Assembly: GCA_022494885.1 (NCBI GenBank)
Contig: JAGVSM010001286.1
Location: 1 to 64,000, forward strand
Origin: Micrasema longulum
Taxonomy: Eukaryota > Arthropoda > Insecta > Trichoptera > Brachycentridae
Reading direction: 5' to 3'
Length of the DNA stretch: 64,000 bases
Shown here: one piece after another, positions 9,429-20,605 of the stretch
Layout: each line of letters begins with the position of its first letter
Position numbering within the stretch: the first letter of the stretch is position 1
Notes under the pieces: model-generated
Database searches by the model: none
What the model was told of the DNA's origin: nothing
The model's input: only the letters and a program-made list of their open reading frames with translations
Position numbers and translations under genes: made by a program

Positions 9429-9519
9429 ATGATAATCATCCCTTACATTATGCTTTTGGCTGGCAAAGGGGTTGTTTGGACTTTGAGGGACGCGAGTAAC
9501 ATTAAAATAAATAAGAATG
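9429..9519 (+). other. Possible first coding exon, weak
   Basis: An ATG opens 30 codons (MIIIPYIMLLAGKGVVWTLR, then DASNIKINKN) and runs into a perfect GTAAGT donor at 9520. The start is hydrophobic like a signal peptide. No partner exon, homologue or promoter was found, so this may be chance. Confidence 0.22.
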
Positions 9520-9619
9520 GTAAGTAAATATTTTTCAGGCTTGAAAAGGCTTTTATAGAGATGATGTTCAAGTTTATTAATGTAAATTATCAGAAGAAGT
9601 TCATTGAAATAATTTTTTT

Positions 9620-9700
9620 AGATAAAAAAACGACTGATACCCAAATCCACAAATTTAGAGGAACCGGAGACCGGTTTTACAAACATTTATTCTCTACTGT
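9620..9700 (-). repeat. Rep-P fragment (Penelope-like)
   Basis: On the minus strand reads AAAACCGGTC, then AAATTTGTGGATT and TATCAGTCGTTTTTTTAT, the same order of motifs as the copy at 24022-24160. Confidence 0.5.
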
Positions 9701-9734
9701 TGTAACTATTTTAATGAACTTTTTTTTTATTAAG

Positions 9735-9931
9735 ACAAAGCTTTAGATAAGGGAATGAGTAAGTCCAGCCATATGCATGGCGATGTCTTATGACCTTTCG
9801 TTGGCTGGTTTAAGTCGCCACTTTACACATTATGTAACATTCATCATTCTGTCTATGTTTCAACAACCACATTCCCTCAAATCTATCATCTGCTGACTTT
9901 TGTGAAGTTAAATAGCTAAAACCTTTATTGA
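9735..9931 (+). repeat. FBR fragment
   Basis: Body segment from GATAAGGGAATGAGTAAGTC through CGCCACTTTACACATTATG to TTTTGTGAAGTTAAATAGC and AACCTTTATT. Diverged; head and inverted arm missing. Confidence 0.7.
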
Positions 9932-10059
9932 TACCACTCAATTCGGCCAATAACATGGGATATTGTATTTGAAAAGGCTGAAAATGACTTAAACTTAGTA
10001 AAAAATTGTTAGACTCAAATTATCTAACACTAAATTACTCGAAAACAAAATACACAAAA

Positions 10060-10860
10060 ATGGATCATGAAGATCATTCTCAAAAAACCCTCGAGGTATT
10101 CAACGGAAGATCTATTCGCCGAGTTAAAGATATTGGATGTAAGACAATTGTTTGTGAGGTGCCTACTACTTCAATTTTATGATAAATTAAGTGAGGTCAA
10201 AAGAACCCAACAAAATATAAACACTCGTTCAGCAACACAAATTAACTGTATTGTCCCATTTGTATCAACCGCCTTTGGTAAAAAGCAATACAATGTAATT
10301 GCTACAAACGATTTATTGCCAAATGTAAAAGACTCAAAATGTAAAACAAATTTTAAAATGAAAATAACTGCACATACAAATGGCGAGAGATTTTTTTGAA
10401 AAATTTATGTAAATCAAAAAACGTAGTACATCATATAAATGGTACACATATCATTTATATTTTTATGTATTTCATTGCTTTATATTTGTTTTATTATACA
10501 TTATACTATATTATTTATGTTCAAGTAACATGTATTCTTGGCACATATAAATATATACTTTATATTTGAATAATTATTTTTTATTTTTTAATTTCTTACA
10601 TTTGATTAGCTAGGCATTTATAATTAAGAAGTTAAAGTTTTTTTTATATGTATGTTATTGTTTTATTAGTATAAAACTACTTATGCTCTAAAAGATAAAG
10701 AATCTCCATCTTAGAACAGGCTGATCCATGTTAGATAAAGACTATCATAAACATAGAACACTCCGTTTTCATTTTATATTAATAAGTTTTATATAGATTC
10801 CTTGTTATTAAATATTTATGCAATAAATTTATAAAATAAATGAAAAAGTAAATAACATTA
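10060..10860 (+). mobile_element. JN LINE 3' end with C-terminal frame
   Basis: A 110-residue frame ends at about 10399. It reads LKKPSRYSTEDLFAELKILD, VRQLFVRCLLLQFYDK, NTRSATQINCIVPFVSTAFG and KKQYNVIATNDLLPNV, the C-terminal pattern of jockey/CR1-type LINEs (an NTR motif, then GxxxxxVxAxxxxxLLP). The 460-bp AT-rich 3' UTR matches 4150-4560 reversed. The RT domain is absent. Confidence 0.72.
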
Positions 10861-11019
10861 AAAATAATACTAAAACTATATATAGTCTAAATCTTTCTTT
10901 AACTATTTACAGCTGTAATTATAATAACCAAATTCCAAATATTAAATGTATTTGTTAATCGTTGGACAGAGTAGATTCATTTGTTGTGTATGCAGATAAT
11001 TGGTAGAATTCCATATTTA

Positions 11020-11169
11020 ATTTGGTAATGTATCCAAAATAAATAGAGTTTGTTTGAAAATGTCCTAACAAGACAAAACGCGTCACAATATACCCTTTGT
11101 ATATTTTATAAAAAATAAAGTAGAATTACAATCCAATATACTTGTTTTATTTTGGATACATTACCAAAT
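11020..11169. mobile_element. 150-bp MITE with perfect 24-bp TIRs and TA ends
   Basis: ATTTGGTAATGTATCCAAAA at the left end recurs inverted at the right end, perfect over about 24 bp. The element is bordered by TA on both sides (11018-11019, 11170-11171), as expected for Tc1/mariner-type insertion. It has no coding capacity. Confidence 0.7.
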
Positions 11170-11171
11170 TA

Positions 11172-11923
11172 GAGTAGATTCAATTAAATATTTAGGCATT
11201 TATATATATGGGAATTTAAGATGGACTAATCAAACCGAAAATGTTAAAAATAAATTGAAAAAACAAATTTACTATTTTAAAACTATAAGAAATATAATAA
11301 GCCTAAAAGAACTTGTAAAAATATATTACGCAATAAATCAATTAGTTTTGGAATATGGAATAATTGGATGAGGATGTGCAAATAAAAAATAATAATAATT
11401 GCTCAAAAAGCTTTAGTAAAAATTGTCTTAAGAGTCCCAATTAGAACAAGCTCCCTCGGTATGTCCGTAAATATTAATGTAACATCTGTAAAACAACTTT
11501 ATGTAAAAGCTCTGTTACTATGCGCACATAAACATTATTCTCTACCTTCCATAGGTCCTTTTGCAAATACAAGAGTTACTAGATCTCCACCCTGATGCTG
11601 CAAAAACAATTAAAAATTAATAAAACCTTCGGTAAAAGAGGATGGCCAACTACTCGGTTAAAGTGTACAATCTACTTCCATTACCCATAAGGACAATTAG
11701 TAAGTACTCACAATATAAAATTGCTATTACGAAATGGATAGTGGAGGTGGGTTGCGCACGGATCGATGAGTGGTTCAAGCCAAATAGGTAAAATTTGTAT
11801 ACTGTTTTTGAAATTTGGTCTACAGGATATGAATTGGTTATGTTTTTTTATAATTATTTTAATTTATATAACTTATTTTGTTAATGATAATTAAGTTAAT
11901 CAGATTAAAATAAACAAACAAAC
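11172..11923 (+). mobile_element. Jockey/CR1-like LINE fragment
   Basis: Broken RT thumb and C-terminal region: SIKYLGIYIYGNLRWTNQ, YYAINQLVLEYGIIG, then AQKALVKIVLRVPIRTSS, VKQLYVKALLLCAHKHYSLP and FGKRGWPTTRL. Stops at about 11370 and 11595 disable it. It starts immediately right of the MITE. Confidence 0.65.
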
Positions 11924-12455
11924 CATCATGCCGTTTTCCCGTAGGGGTGGGCAGAGAGGATATAACGCCACATCACTCTATCTTTGCATACAGACCTCGC
12001 TTCTTCTACATTCATACATCTTCTCATGCACGCACGCCGATTATTCCTACTTTTGACATGTCCATCTTCAAGTATTTGTTAGACTTGATCGTGCCATGTC
12101 TTTATCGGCCTTCTTCGTTTTCTGCATTCATCAACATTCGCGTCCTCGATCCTTTCAGCCGTTCTTTCTTTGTTCATTAGCTCTACATATCCAAACCAAC
12201 GCAGTACCCCTTTCTTGATTGTGTCGATAATGCATATCTCAGGCTTACACAGTTCACGGATCTCGACATTTGTGCACCTATCATAGATCGTTTTACCACA
12301 CATTTGCCTGAGGGATCGCATTTCAAAAGCATTTAACCTACTTTCAACATCATTTTCCAATTCCATACTTCGCTCCCATACATTAGTGTTGGCACTAGAA
12401 CTCCATTGTGAACTGCTAGTTTTTCCTCCTGCGATAAACTTTTGTTTGCCAAAGT
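11924..12455 (-). mobile_element. RTE-R LINE, diverged copy
   Basis: A 95-residue minus frame (12079-12366) reads NAFEMRSLRQMCGKTIYDRC, then IKKGVLRWFGYVELMNKE and PIKTWHDQV, homologous to the RTE-R domain at 47557 but clearly older. The end at 11924 (CATCATGCCGTTTTCCCGTA) is the family 3' end, without its trinucleotide tail. Confidence 0.7.
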
Positions 12456-12563
12456 AGATTAATTACATTTTTATTTTATTATTATGCTAACTTTGTAAAA
12501 TAACTCATATAAGGCATGTTTTTATAAAAAGAATACAAACATTATATAAATAAATAAAATAAA

Positions 12564-12694
12564 TAAGCCCTGTAAGCGTCAATACTTTCATATTCCCGTC
12601 TCTTAGCAGTTTTCGATCATCTTCCATAGGGGGTTGAATTCAGTCCTTGTCTACAAAATTTTAGACAAATTCAAAATATTTTAGTGTCAGTTAA
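12564..12694 (-). repeat. FBR reversed fragment
   Basis: ATAAGCCCTGTAAGCGTC to TTCATATTCCCG, then a jump to the head region GGGTTGAATTCAGTCCTTG and TAGACAAATTCAAAATATT. The internal part is deleted. Confidence 0.65.
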
Positions 12695-13084
12695 AATGAT
12701 CACAAGTAGTATGTCAAAAGTACCCCATGAACTATTACAGTTAATAGTGCATGAATGCACCGATGCACATTGCATTGACTACCACACGCGCATTATGCGT
12801 GGTTATTGTGGCGGATACAACGCCATTGTTACGCGTATTTTTACAATGTATTAATGCTGTTGAGGGGTGTGATTGTTGCATGTTGCATGTTGAACCCTGA
12901 GCCGTAATCCATGCATTTTTTAAACCAATGTTTTGAGTTTTGTAGCGTGAAGTTGGAGTGCAATGGATTGAATTCTTCAAAATAGTAAATATTAGTAAAA
13001 TCAAATTTTGCACTATTTGTTTTTAAATTTGCACAAACCTATTTCTAATTTATTTTTTAGTTTCGTTTATTTAATTATTAATTA
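12695..13084. other. No feature; small hairpin
   Basis: No repeat from elsewhere in the window. CCACACGCGCATTATGCGTGG-like inverted sequence is at about 12782-12801. No coding sense. Confidence 0.35.
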
Positions 13085-13185
13085 CATATGTACGCGTATG
13101 TATGGATGTATATAAACATATATATACTTATATATATATATATATATATATGTTTATATACATCCATACATATGCGTATATATAT
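13085..13185. repeat. AT-rich near-perfect palindrome
   Basis: ATGTATGGATGTATATAAAC on the left is mirrored exactly by GTTTATATACATCCATACAT on the right, the match continuing through (TA)n in the centre and, with one mismatch, outward for about 40 bp per arm. Confidence 0.7.
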
Positions 13186-13215
13186 ATGATGAATGTGTGT
13201 AAGTATATATAATTT

Positions 13216-13275
13216 GTCGGCCTCGTAGTGTAATGGTCACCGCGTTTGATTACCATACAAGAAGATTACCGACAT
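13216..13275 (+). repeat. SINE-B head fragment
   Basis: GTAATGGTCACCGCGTTTGA resembles the A-box region of SINE-B at 62538. It is shortened and runs directly into the SINE-D head. Confidence 0.5.
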
Positions 13276-13350
13276 GGTTGTGGTCTCGTGGTTAGTGTCC
13301 TGGACTCACGGCTCAAAGGTCCGTGGTTCGAATCTCACTCTACCCCAACT
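13276..13350 (+). repeat. SINE-D, tRNA-like head
   Basis: TGGTCTCGTGGTTAGTGTCC followed by GTGGTTCGAATCTCAC, positions expected for pol III A and B boxes. It is shared with 48917-48995. The acceptor stem does not pair well, so this is a tRNA-derived repeat, not a tRNA gene. Confidence 0.55.
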
Positions 13351-13354
13351 TCCA

Positions 13355-13680
13355 ACCAATAAAGTAAAAGTTTTATTTTTATGATTTAAGTTGCAAAACA
13401 TATCCGATAGAAGAAAAAAAAACTAAAGATATACAAACACAGAAATAATTATATTTGTATTTAAATTACCTTAAATCAATACTATTGCTCAATGGGAAAA
13501 AAGAATGAAGAGGAAAGATGAAAGGAGGAAAGATTAAGGAAGAGAAAAGAGATGTTTCTTCAGACGTGCTTTGAACAGAGATAGTAGGAACATCTCAGAT
13601 AGTGGATGGGAGATGATTCCACAGTGGACACTTTATGAGTTAGAGAAGAAAGAGGAATTGTGAATGGCTATTATTAAAAG
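13355..13680 (-). mobile_element. L2-like LINE 3' end, second copy
   Basis: Reversed copy of the 3' end at about 640-905: GAGATGATTCCACAGTGGAC and AGAGATGTTTCTTCAGACG correspond to the WNHLPSTIKD and KHL segments. The tail ends in the same ATAAAAATAAAACT motif on the minus strand. Confidence 0.65.
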
Positions 13681-13892
13681 GGTACTTTATCTTTATATTT
13701 ATTAGAGGGTGAAATTGTCTAACTATAATATTAATAAAAATAACCCTCGTAAAGTAGATCTATTTTTGGAAAGGGCTAAGCCTTTTTTAGATCTGAAATC
13801 TTAATATTCGATCGGTTTCCAAGATAGACAACGGCGAGTGTTTCAACATTAGATTTTCAACCAAACTTACTCCTATAAGCAAGATGATTTTT

Positions 13893-14519
13893 TACAATGT
13901 TTTGAGTTTGTCAATTTTTTTGCAGACAACTGAATTCAACTCTCTAGGGAGCTGTTAACATTAACATATTACAAAAGACATAAAGAACATTTTAGAGAAA
14001 GTAATATGAATTCTAGGCATCTACAGAGCAGACCTGTCATTGGCTGATTTAAGTGGCCACTTTACACATTGTGTAACATTCATCATTTTGCCCATATTCA
14101 AACATCTACATTCCCTAAATTCTTTTATCTGTTGATGTTTGTGAAGTTAAAGAGTTGAAACCTTTATTTACGCGGATGAAATTCATCCGATTGAATTATT
14201 CTACCTACATACTATGCAAGGCCTTAAAATTTGTTTTCAATTTCTATACTTCGTCATGGACCAGGTGGATTTATCAATAGTATTTTAAGTTTGTCCAAAC
14301 TTTTGTTGGTAAGGACTGGATTCAACTCCCTAGGGAGCTGTTTATATTAATGTATTACAACAGAGATTAGGAAGGAATATAGATGTTGAAATATGGGTAG
14401 AATGGCCACTAGCCACTAGCCACTTAAGCCAGCCAATGACAGGTGAAAAGCCCTGTAGATGCCTAGACTTATATAGTTACCTCTTTAAAATGTTCTTCAT
14501 CTCTGTTGTAATATGTTAA
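13893..14519 (+). repeat. FBR, long composite copy
   Basis: Order is head (ACAATGTTTTGAGTTTGTC), arm, body, tail ending CATGGACCAGGTGGATT, a second head (TATTTTAAGTTTGTCC, 14280), then inverted body and arm ending GTTGTAATATGTTAA. This is the same order as at 7853-8443. TGATTTTT precedes and follows the element, a possible target duplication in AT-rich DNA. Confidence 0.75.
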
Positions 14520-14944
14520 GGTGATTTTTATTTACAGTGTTTGGGGTAAGTCCCAATATATTTTAATAATATACCTTCATTCAATACAGATGGACATATC
14601 AATTTGATGGCCATTATTGGAGATTTATGGGTTTTGAAATTAGGGGAAGCATTGTCATATTGTCAAAAGCTCCCTAACACCACATTCTCGCGTTATTTAG
14701 GATTATAATAAACAGCCCATCAGCTCACAAATCAGCGCATTATCAGTCGATTTTCACAACATTTAGAATTAAATCAATGCCACTATAAATATTCTCAAAT
14801 TTTACCAGAGAAGAATATAAATATTTTTCTATTAAAAAATATCCGCTAAACGCTATTAAAATGTCTGTGAAAAGGGTTTTAAAATTTACTTTATTTTTAA
14901 AACATTATCAAAACACCACACACAGACACATGAGTATATCACAA
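14520..14944. other. No feature seen
   Basis: No LINE motif or shared repeat. The segment 14536-14560 weakly resembles an FBR head. No coding frame. Confidence 0.35.
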
Positions 14945-15950
14945 CAAATATCATTTATTTATTCATTTATTATTATCATTATATTAAGTACACAAAATTA
15001 TAATTAATACAAAGTTGCTTTGACTGCCTAACTAGGGTTATTAACCCCGTTCTAAGACAGTCAAAAAAATATAAAAAACAGTAATAAATATATAGAAACA
15101 GTTATAAAGATACATACATAAAGATATATACACACACACATACATACACCCATACGCATACACATACATACATTCATAAAAACATAGACAATTTATTTGT
15201 GCGAAACTTCATGGTTGCCATCTATAAATATATATTTTTTAAATTATTCTTTATTTTTATATTTTATTTTTGACATCCAGTAAGAATCTCCAATCCGTGG
15301 CATGCATCAACTTTTCTGACTCCCTACGACCAATGTCATGAAAGAGCGAAGTCAACACCTTCCGCAACTTGACAACACTCCAGTCTTTCCACGATTCTGG
15401 CAAAAGGTTTTTGCAAGACCTTTTTGCCTACGTAATAGTGTTATCTCGATGCCAGAACAGTGTTGACCCCTTCACTTAGTATCAGATCCCTATTAGAGTA
15501 TCTTGTATTATGGTTGTGGTTGACGCTTGGGTAAATGTCTCTCTTTATGTGTGTAACCACTATCGTTCTCAATATCTATTGTTGAATAATATTCAGTACT
15601 CTGAATTCTTCGAAGAGCAAGTCACTTGGACGACGAAATGTTTTTTTTTTAATTACCCGGATTAAAGATTTCTGTGCAATTGCTAAAGGTTTAATTGCTT
15701 CAGGTTCAATGCTTCCGTGGATTTAGATTGAATCTATTTTTTTCCAGCCTGAGACTGTGGCCTCAAAGACGAGCATCTTGTTTAAGCTTGAACATGGGAT
15801 ATTGCAGCCAAATTTGGGCAGCTATAGTGACTGTTGAGTATCTTGTATGTCTCTATCAGGTCACCCCTTTATAGACAACATTGTAGATCGTCTTCGGACT
15901 CTTTCCGACAAGTTGATATCTTTAAGAAAATAGGGATTCCATATCTAAAA
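14945..15950 (-). mobile_element. Decayed LINE 3' region
   Basis: Minus-strand fragments read HYNTRYSNRDLILSEGVNT, SCKNLLPESWKDWSVVKLRK, LTSLFHDIGRRESEKLMHA and DWRFLLDVKN across frameshifts, with an NTR motif typical of LINE C-termini. A 3' UTR of about 290 bp holds a CA/ACAT microsatellite (15112-15180) and ends in (ATTT)n at about 14955. Family not identified. Confidence 0.45.
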
Positions 15951-16544
15951 CCCGTATTCTAGATTAGGTATGATATAAGAAGGCTTCTTTTAAAAAGTTA
16001 ATTACCTAAAAATATTTTTCAAATTCACAGGAATTAATCAAGGCCTGAAAGGGTGGAGGAAACTTCTCCCCCAGTACAAAATGTACACGTAATAATACAA
16101 TAACGAAATTACAACCCCAGAGATAAAAACATAAATTTCAAACATCAAATAATATCAAGTTCGGTACTGCAAATTAGTCACGCTTCATTTTGGCTATGCA
16201 ATAATTTGTCCCGGGTGAATAATTCATTTTATAATCCTCTGGGGCTGATGACGCCATCGTTGCGGCTGCCGAAACTCCATTTTAATGAAATGCTATGAGC
16301 CGTGATCAAAGAGGGAGATTTGATGTACGCATTAAGCATCTCATAAAATGTATTGGCAATAGTTTTTGTCATTATTTATTTCTAAAACGATTTGGCGGGT
16401 TAACATTTCAAATTTAAATCGTAATGGGAATACCTAATATCTACTGAATTCATTGTGCTTTTTCAATCATTTTTTTATAAAGTATGTATTAAAGTAATGA
16501 ATAATTCAGCTAGATAATATAATATATCATGAAGAATAGAATAC
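15951..16544. other. No feature seen
   Basis: Contains a slightly GC-richer patch at 16230-16290 without splice sites or coding sense. No shared repeat found. Confidence 0.35.
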
Positions 16545-16753
16545 GATATGTACATAAATACCTTGTTTTTAAAACTGTCTGGATATTTGTTAATTATGTT
16601 TGTTTTTGAAGTTAGTCTTCTTTGTTTATTCTCAAATGTAATTTTAAAAAACTAAATTGTTAAGTGTCCTCGGCACGGAAAACCCCAGTGAGGTCACATT
16701 ATTTTTATTATTAATTATAGTTTGTAAGCAAAAAATATGAATAAATAAATAAA
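16545..16753 (+). mobile_element. J2 LINE 3' UTR
   Basis: Plus-strand J2 end: AAAACTGTCTGGATATTTG, then GGCACGGAAAACCCCAGTGA and TTTGTAAGCAAAAAATATG with an (AAAT)n tail. It matches the reversed ends at 23523, 28446 and 61141, and is inserted in a JN remnant. Confidence 0.75.
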
Positions 16754-16965
16754 TATGTGTACCAATTATATAAAGTATTACGTTTTATGATTTACATATA
16801 TTTTTCAAAAAAATCTCTCGCTACACTATTTATATGTGCAGATATTTATATTTTAAAATTTGTTTTATATTTTGAGTCTTTTATTTTTGAGCAATTACAT
16901 TGTATTGCTTTTTACGTGAGCGGTGTATTTGTGATTTTATATTTATTTTGCTATAACAGGGCTAA
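16754..16965 (-). mobile_element. JN LINE remnant
   Basis: Continues the reversed JN sequence as at 4500-4690: TGTGTACCAATTATATAAAG, AATCTCTCGCTACACTATTT, GAGCAATTACATTGTATTGC. It is interrupted on its left by the J2 tail. Confidence 0.7.
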
Positions 16966-17869
16966 ATGACATGTTTATTTGCATAAATTATGGAAAAGAA
17001 ATTATTAAACAGCATGTCTTCATGTTTTTTTTTCAAATGTCTGAACTTAAAAATATTCCGTCTTTTACTAGTGGTAACACAATGTTACATCACTGTGCGC
17101 GAAGGGATAATTTACCACAGTATTTTAAGAGTTAATACTTATCAGTCTTGTTAAATCAGGGACGTCCAGTGTATCATTCGCCATTTTACAAAAAATGGTT
17201 GTATCATTAAGAATTATTTCATATAAGCTAGTACAAAGTAAAAAGGGTTTGGGGTAGGCTAACCATTAATGCTGCGTAGTGAGCATTCGCAATTTGGTAG
17301 GCGTTTGAATTATTTATGCAAATATATCAAAGTAATTGAGGTTTCTGTCCCCAGTGGGTGTCCCCGTGTTAGATATACGAAATGTATATATGTTTATTAC
17401 AGAACTTTCAAGAGGGGAACGGCATAAATGCATTTTAATCCAAAAGAAATAGTGCAGGCAGTAAAACAATTTTAACAACAAAGAAACAGAAGAGATAAAG
17501 AGACCATTAAAAGCAAGTTTTGAAAAATAGTGAAAAAATCACAAATAACTATTGACGTGCTAATAAGCGACGTGATAACAATTTCCACCATGGTTGTTTA
17601 TCGTATTCGCGATCACAATAGAACATCCGTGAACACCTAAATTAAATGTCGAAATATTTACGTTTCGCCACGTATAATCCTGCTGCGCAATCACATATTT
17701 GAATTTCAGCGGTGTAAATATGGAAAATATTCTAAAACTGCTTTTTTTATTTATTTATTCACTTATTATTTATCATGCTATTTATTGCATTTAGCCGGCG
17801 GTTGGCAAGCCAAATGTCAAGAAAAGCACCCGCGTAGTAATTGTAGTTTAATTTTGTAGTTTAAAAAAA
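16966..17869. other. No feature seen
   Basis: No LINE, SINE or FBR sequence recognised and no frame with coding sense. ACTAGTGGTAACACAATG at about 17070 recurs inverted near 49355. Confidence 0.35.
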
Positions 17870-17952
17870 TTTTAAAATAAAAAAAATATGTAAAAACTTG
17901 CTTAATAACTTCTCCCTAATGCCACGTGACCAAAGTCACGGGTAAAAGCTAG
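17870..17952 (+). mobile_element. Helitron-like 3' terminus
   Basis: A perfect hairpin CGTGAC-CAAA-GTCACG (17925-17940) is followed by GGTAAAAG and CTAG then T, the hairpin-plus-CTRR layout of Helitron 3' ends. The 5' TC end was not located, so element length is unknown. Confidence 0.45.
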
Positions 17953-19586
17953 TAATTAAATAACCGTACAGGGTAAATAATTCAATAAAATATTTAAAAT
18001 GTAATATCTCTTATAAGCCGATGTTCGCAAGAATAACTGATGTTATAAATGACTCTGTGCTCTCGACCCGACTTCAATCAATTTTTCCTAAGAATAGGGT
18101 GAGTTTTTCGGCAAGTAATATTTGACAGGTTACCTTGCGAATATGTTATAAATGATAGCGAACATCACAAGGGAAGATAGATGTATGGGTATTCGAGGAG
18201 AAGAATGGAAGAGAAAGGAATAATATATGATATTAATTATTTAGGAATCAATTCTTGTAGAATGAATTACGGTGAAGTTCAGGTGCCTTGTGCTGGAAAG
18301 ATGCGACATTTTGCCACCCCCTCGACAATAGTCGAGTGGTCATCTCGATTTCTTTGTCATAATACTAATCTTGAAAATCCTTCGATAATTTAATTACAAA
18401 GTATAAATGGAAAAGTGTCAAAATTAACAAATACGTATTTAACTATTGCTCTCTTGTTAAATTAAAACTTCAATTTTAATCCGCGATCTATTTTTTCTAG
18501 TCATTGACATTTAAACATATTTATTTGGGAAAAAATCAACCGTTTTAACATACAATTCATATGGAAGATACATTGAAATTTGAATTTTAAAAACAGTTAA
18601 CAATTATTTTCAAATGCTATGAAAGTTATTAAACAAGTTTACACATTTAAATAACCCAGTAATAAAATAAAATAAAATTTAAAAAGAAGAAATTTTAGCA
18701 ATTCAGAAACTGCAAATATAACATGTATGTGTTATAAATATTGATAATAAAGTAAACAAAAGTAAATAATAAAATAATAATAATAATAAATAAATATACA
18801 TAAATGTATAATAAACAAGTATTTAAATATATAAATATACTTTAAAAATACGCTCGTGCTACACAACCAAGTGCTGTATCTTATCCGCCAAACAGCAACC
18901 GCGTGTCTTCTCTGTCAATCTCTAACTGGGGTAGGAACTCCAATCAAACATCCAACATCTTTATCCTACAAATGCACAGAGTGATGCCTGGAGGCTCTTT
19001 GTGGACACCATATGCTGCAACTAGGGAGTGGACATGGAAAGACGAAGATTTTTATGTACCGTTCAAATTTAAGTGCGAACGAACGACTTAACCGCAGTAT
19101 CAAATGGTGTATAGGGCATTGCACCGAAGCATTAATGTTCAGATCAGTCTTTCACTTGCTCATTTGTATACACAAGACGCTATTAATACCAAAGTTAACC
19201 CTTCAACGCCCAAACTTAACAGGTAAAACATTCTAATATGTATTAACCGCAAAGCTAACACGTTCGCACCGCTCAAAACTTAGCTCATATGTCAGGGGTC
19301 TAACGGCGCGGGCGTGAGCGTGTTAACCTTGCCCTAAACCGCATATTATAGTTGCTAGACAGATTTAACACATATGAGTTTCAAGCATAGTTGAAAGTTT
19401 TTTAGAATTTAATCTATATTCAACAACAGACATATTTTATTTTATTGGGTAAAAAAACAGTGTGTACCGTAAAATTGTCAATTTATTTGTGAATTGATGT
19501 AGGACACCCACGTACACACCAAAAAAATTGTTTACATCTAGGACAATAAGTTAAATTATGGCAATATAACAAATGTAACACAATTT
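17953..19586. other. Mostly unassigned; one Rep-L copy
   Basis: A 70-bp segment at 18295-18365 (CTCGACAATAGTCGAGTGGT) matches 59785-59855 reversed and includes a small hairpin, CGACTATTGTCG. The frame at 18181-18393 covers it and is probably chance. Microsatellite-like AATA runs are at 18770-18840. Nothing else recognised. Confidence 0.4.
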
Positions 19587-19793
19587 GACTTTTTTTTTTC
19601 CACATTTTTTCCATTTTTTTTTTTTTGCACCACAACAGGCCAGTAGGCCTAATTACAGTGGTGAATTACATCACAGAGCACCCAGGCTTGAGAAAAATCA
19701 CATTTTAATTTTTGTGTTCTCACCGGGAATCGAACCCGGAACCTTCCGTGCGTGGGTCAAGCGTCTTGACCACTACACCACGGAGGCCGCTGT
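19587..19793 (-). repeat. SINE-A, full-length reversed copy
   Basis: Minus strand starts CGGCCTCCGTGGTGTAGTGG (A box) and GGTTCCGGGTTCGATTCCCG (B box), then the conserved body (TGATTTTTCTCAAGCCTGGG, AATTCACCACTGTAATTAGG) and a poly-A-like tail seen as T runs at 19587-19626. tRNA-derived; probably transcribed by pol III when active. Confidence 0.85.
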
Positions 19794-19887
19794 AAAAGAT
19801 AGGAAATCAAAAATATGTATATAATGATAAAATTAAAATTAAATATCTGCTTCTCTCAATATTTCAATGGTTTTTTATTTAAATCAA

Positions 19888-20413
19888 CATATTTAAATTT
19901 ATTTCAACTGACGGAAAACGTTTTTAAGAAGGGAATATGGAGGTCTAGGAATTTACAGGGCTTGTGACCAGTCATTGGCTGGTTTAAGTGGCCACTTTAC
20001 ACACTGTGTAACATTCATCATTCTGCCCATGTTTATTTTTTTTTATTATTTTTATTTATTTACTTAAGTTAGTTAATATTACATTGTATATTAACTAATA
20101 TATTTACAATTATAACAAATACTTATTTAATATTTCTTACATAACTACATTATTACAATAAACATAACATTTTTTTTAAAAATCCGTAAGTTTTCTTTCA
20201 TTCTTCATACTTTCAGGCATCTCATCATACAGTTTTAACCCTTTATACATTAAGCTATTTTGTGATTTTGTTTTTGTTTGAACATCCACATTTCCTCAAC
20301 TCTTCCATCTCTTGACTTTTGTGAAGTAAATGAGCTGAAACCTTTATCACGTGGGTGAGATTCATCCGGCTGAACCAAATCACCTACTAGGCAACGCCTG
20401 AAAACAATTTCCT
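19888..20413 (+). repeat. FBR interrupted by a LINE
   Basis: Left part 19888-20034 ends CCCATGTTT; right part 20271-20413 resumes GTTTGAACATCCACATTTCC and continues through ATCACGTGGGTGAGATTCAT to GCAACGCCTGAAAACAATT. The four bases GTTT occur on both sides of the insert. Confidence 0.75.
20035..20270 (-). mobile_element. 5'-truncated LINE 3' end inside FBR
   Basis: Minus strand reads MYKGLKLYDEMPESMKNER then KLTDF and a stop, a typical LINE C-terminal ending, followed by an AT-rich UTR and A-rich tail. It is about 236 bp. Flanking GTTT may be a short target duplication. Confidence 0.6.
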
Positions 20414-20431
20414 GATGGGACGGATGGGAAG

Positions 20432-20605
20432 TCTCCTCCACACTCCGTTTTGGTTGACAGCACCAAATATCTTCCTTGATATTTTTCTTTCAAATACTAA
20501 TACCATGATTTCATCTCTTTTGGTCATAACCCAGCATTCGGCACCATTTGCAATGACCGGTCTGAGGAGAGTTTTGTAAATAAAAAAAACTATCTCGTTT
20601 CTCAG
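20432..20605 (-). mobile_element. RTE-Q LINE fragment
   Basis: Minus frame IYKTLLRPVIANGAECWVMT, KRDEIMVLVFERKI, RKIFGAVNQNGVWRR, nearly the same as the segment at 44932-45050. It is cut on both sides. Confidence 0.72.

Noticed and set aside
13216..13350. Possible tRNA genes
   Set aside because: Internal promoter boxes are present, but acceptor stems do not pair and the same heads recur in SINE copies (48917, 62538).
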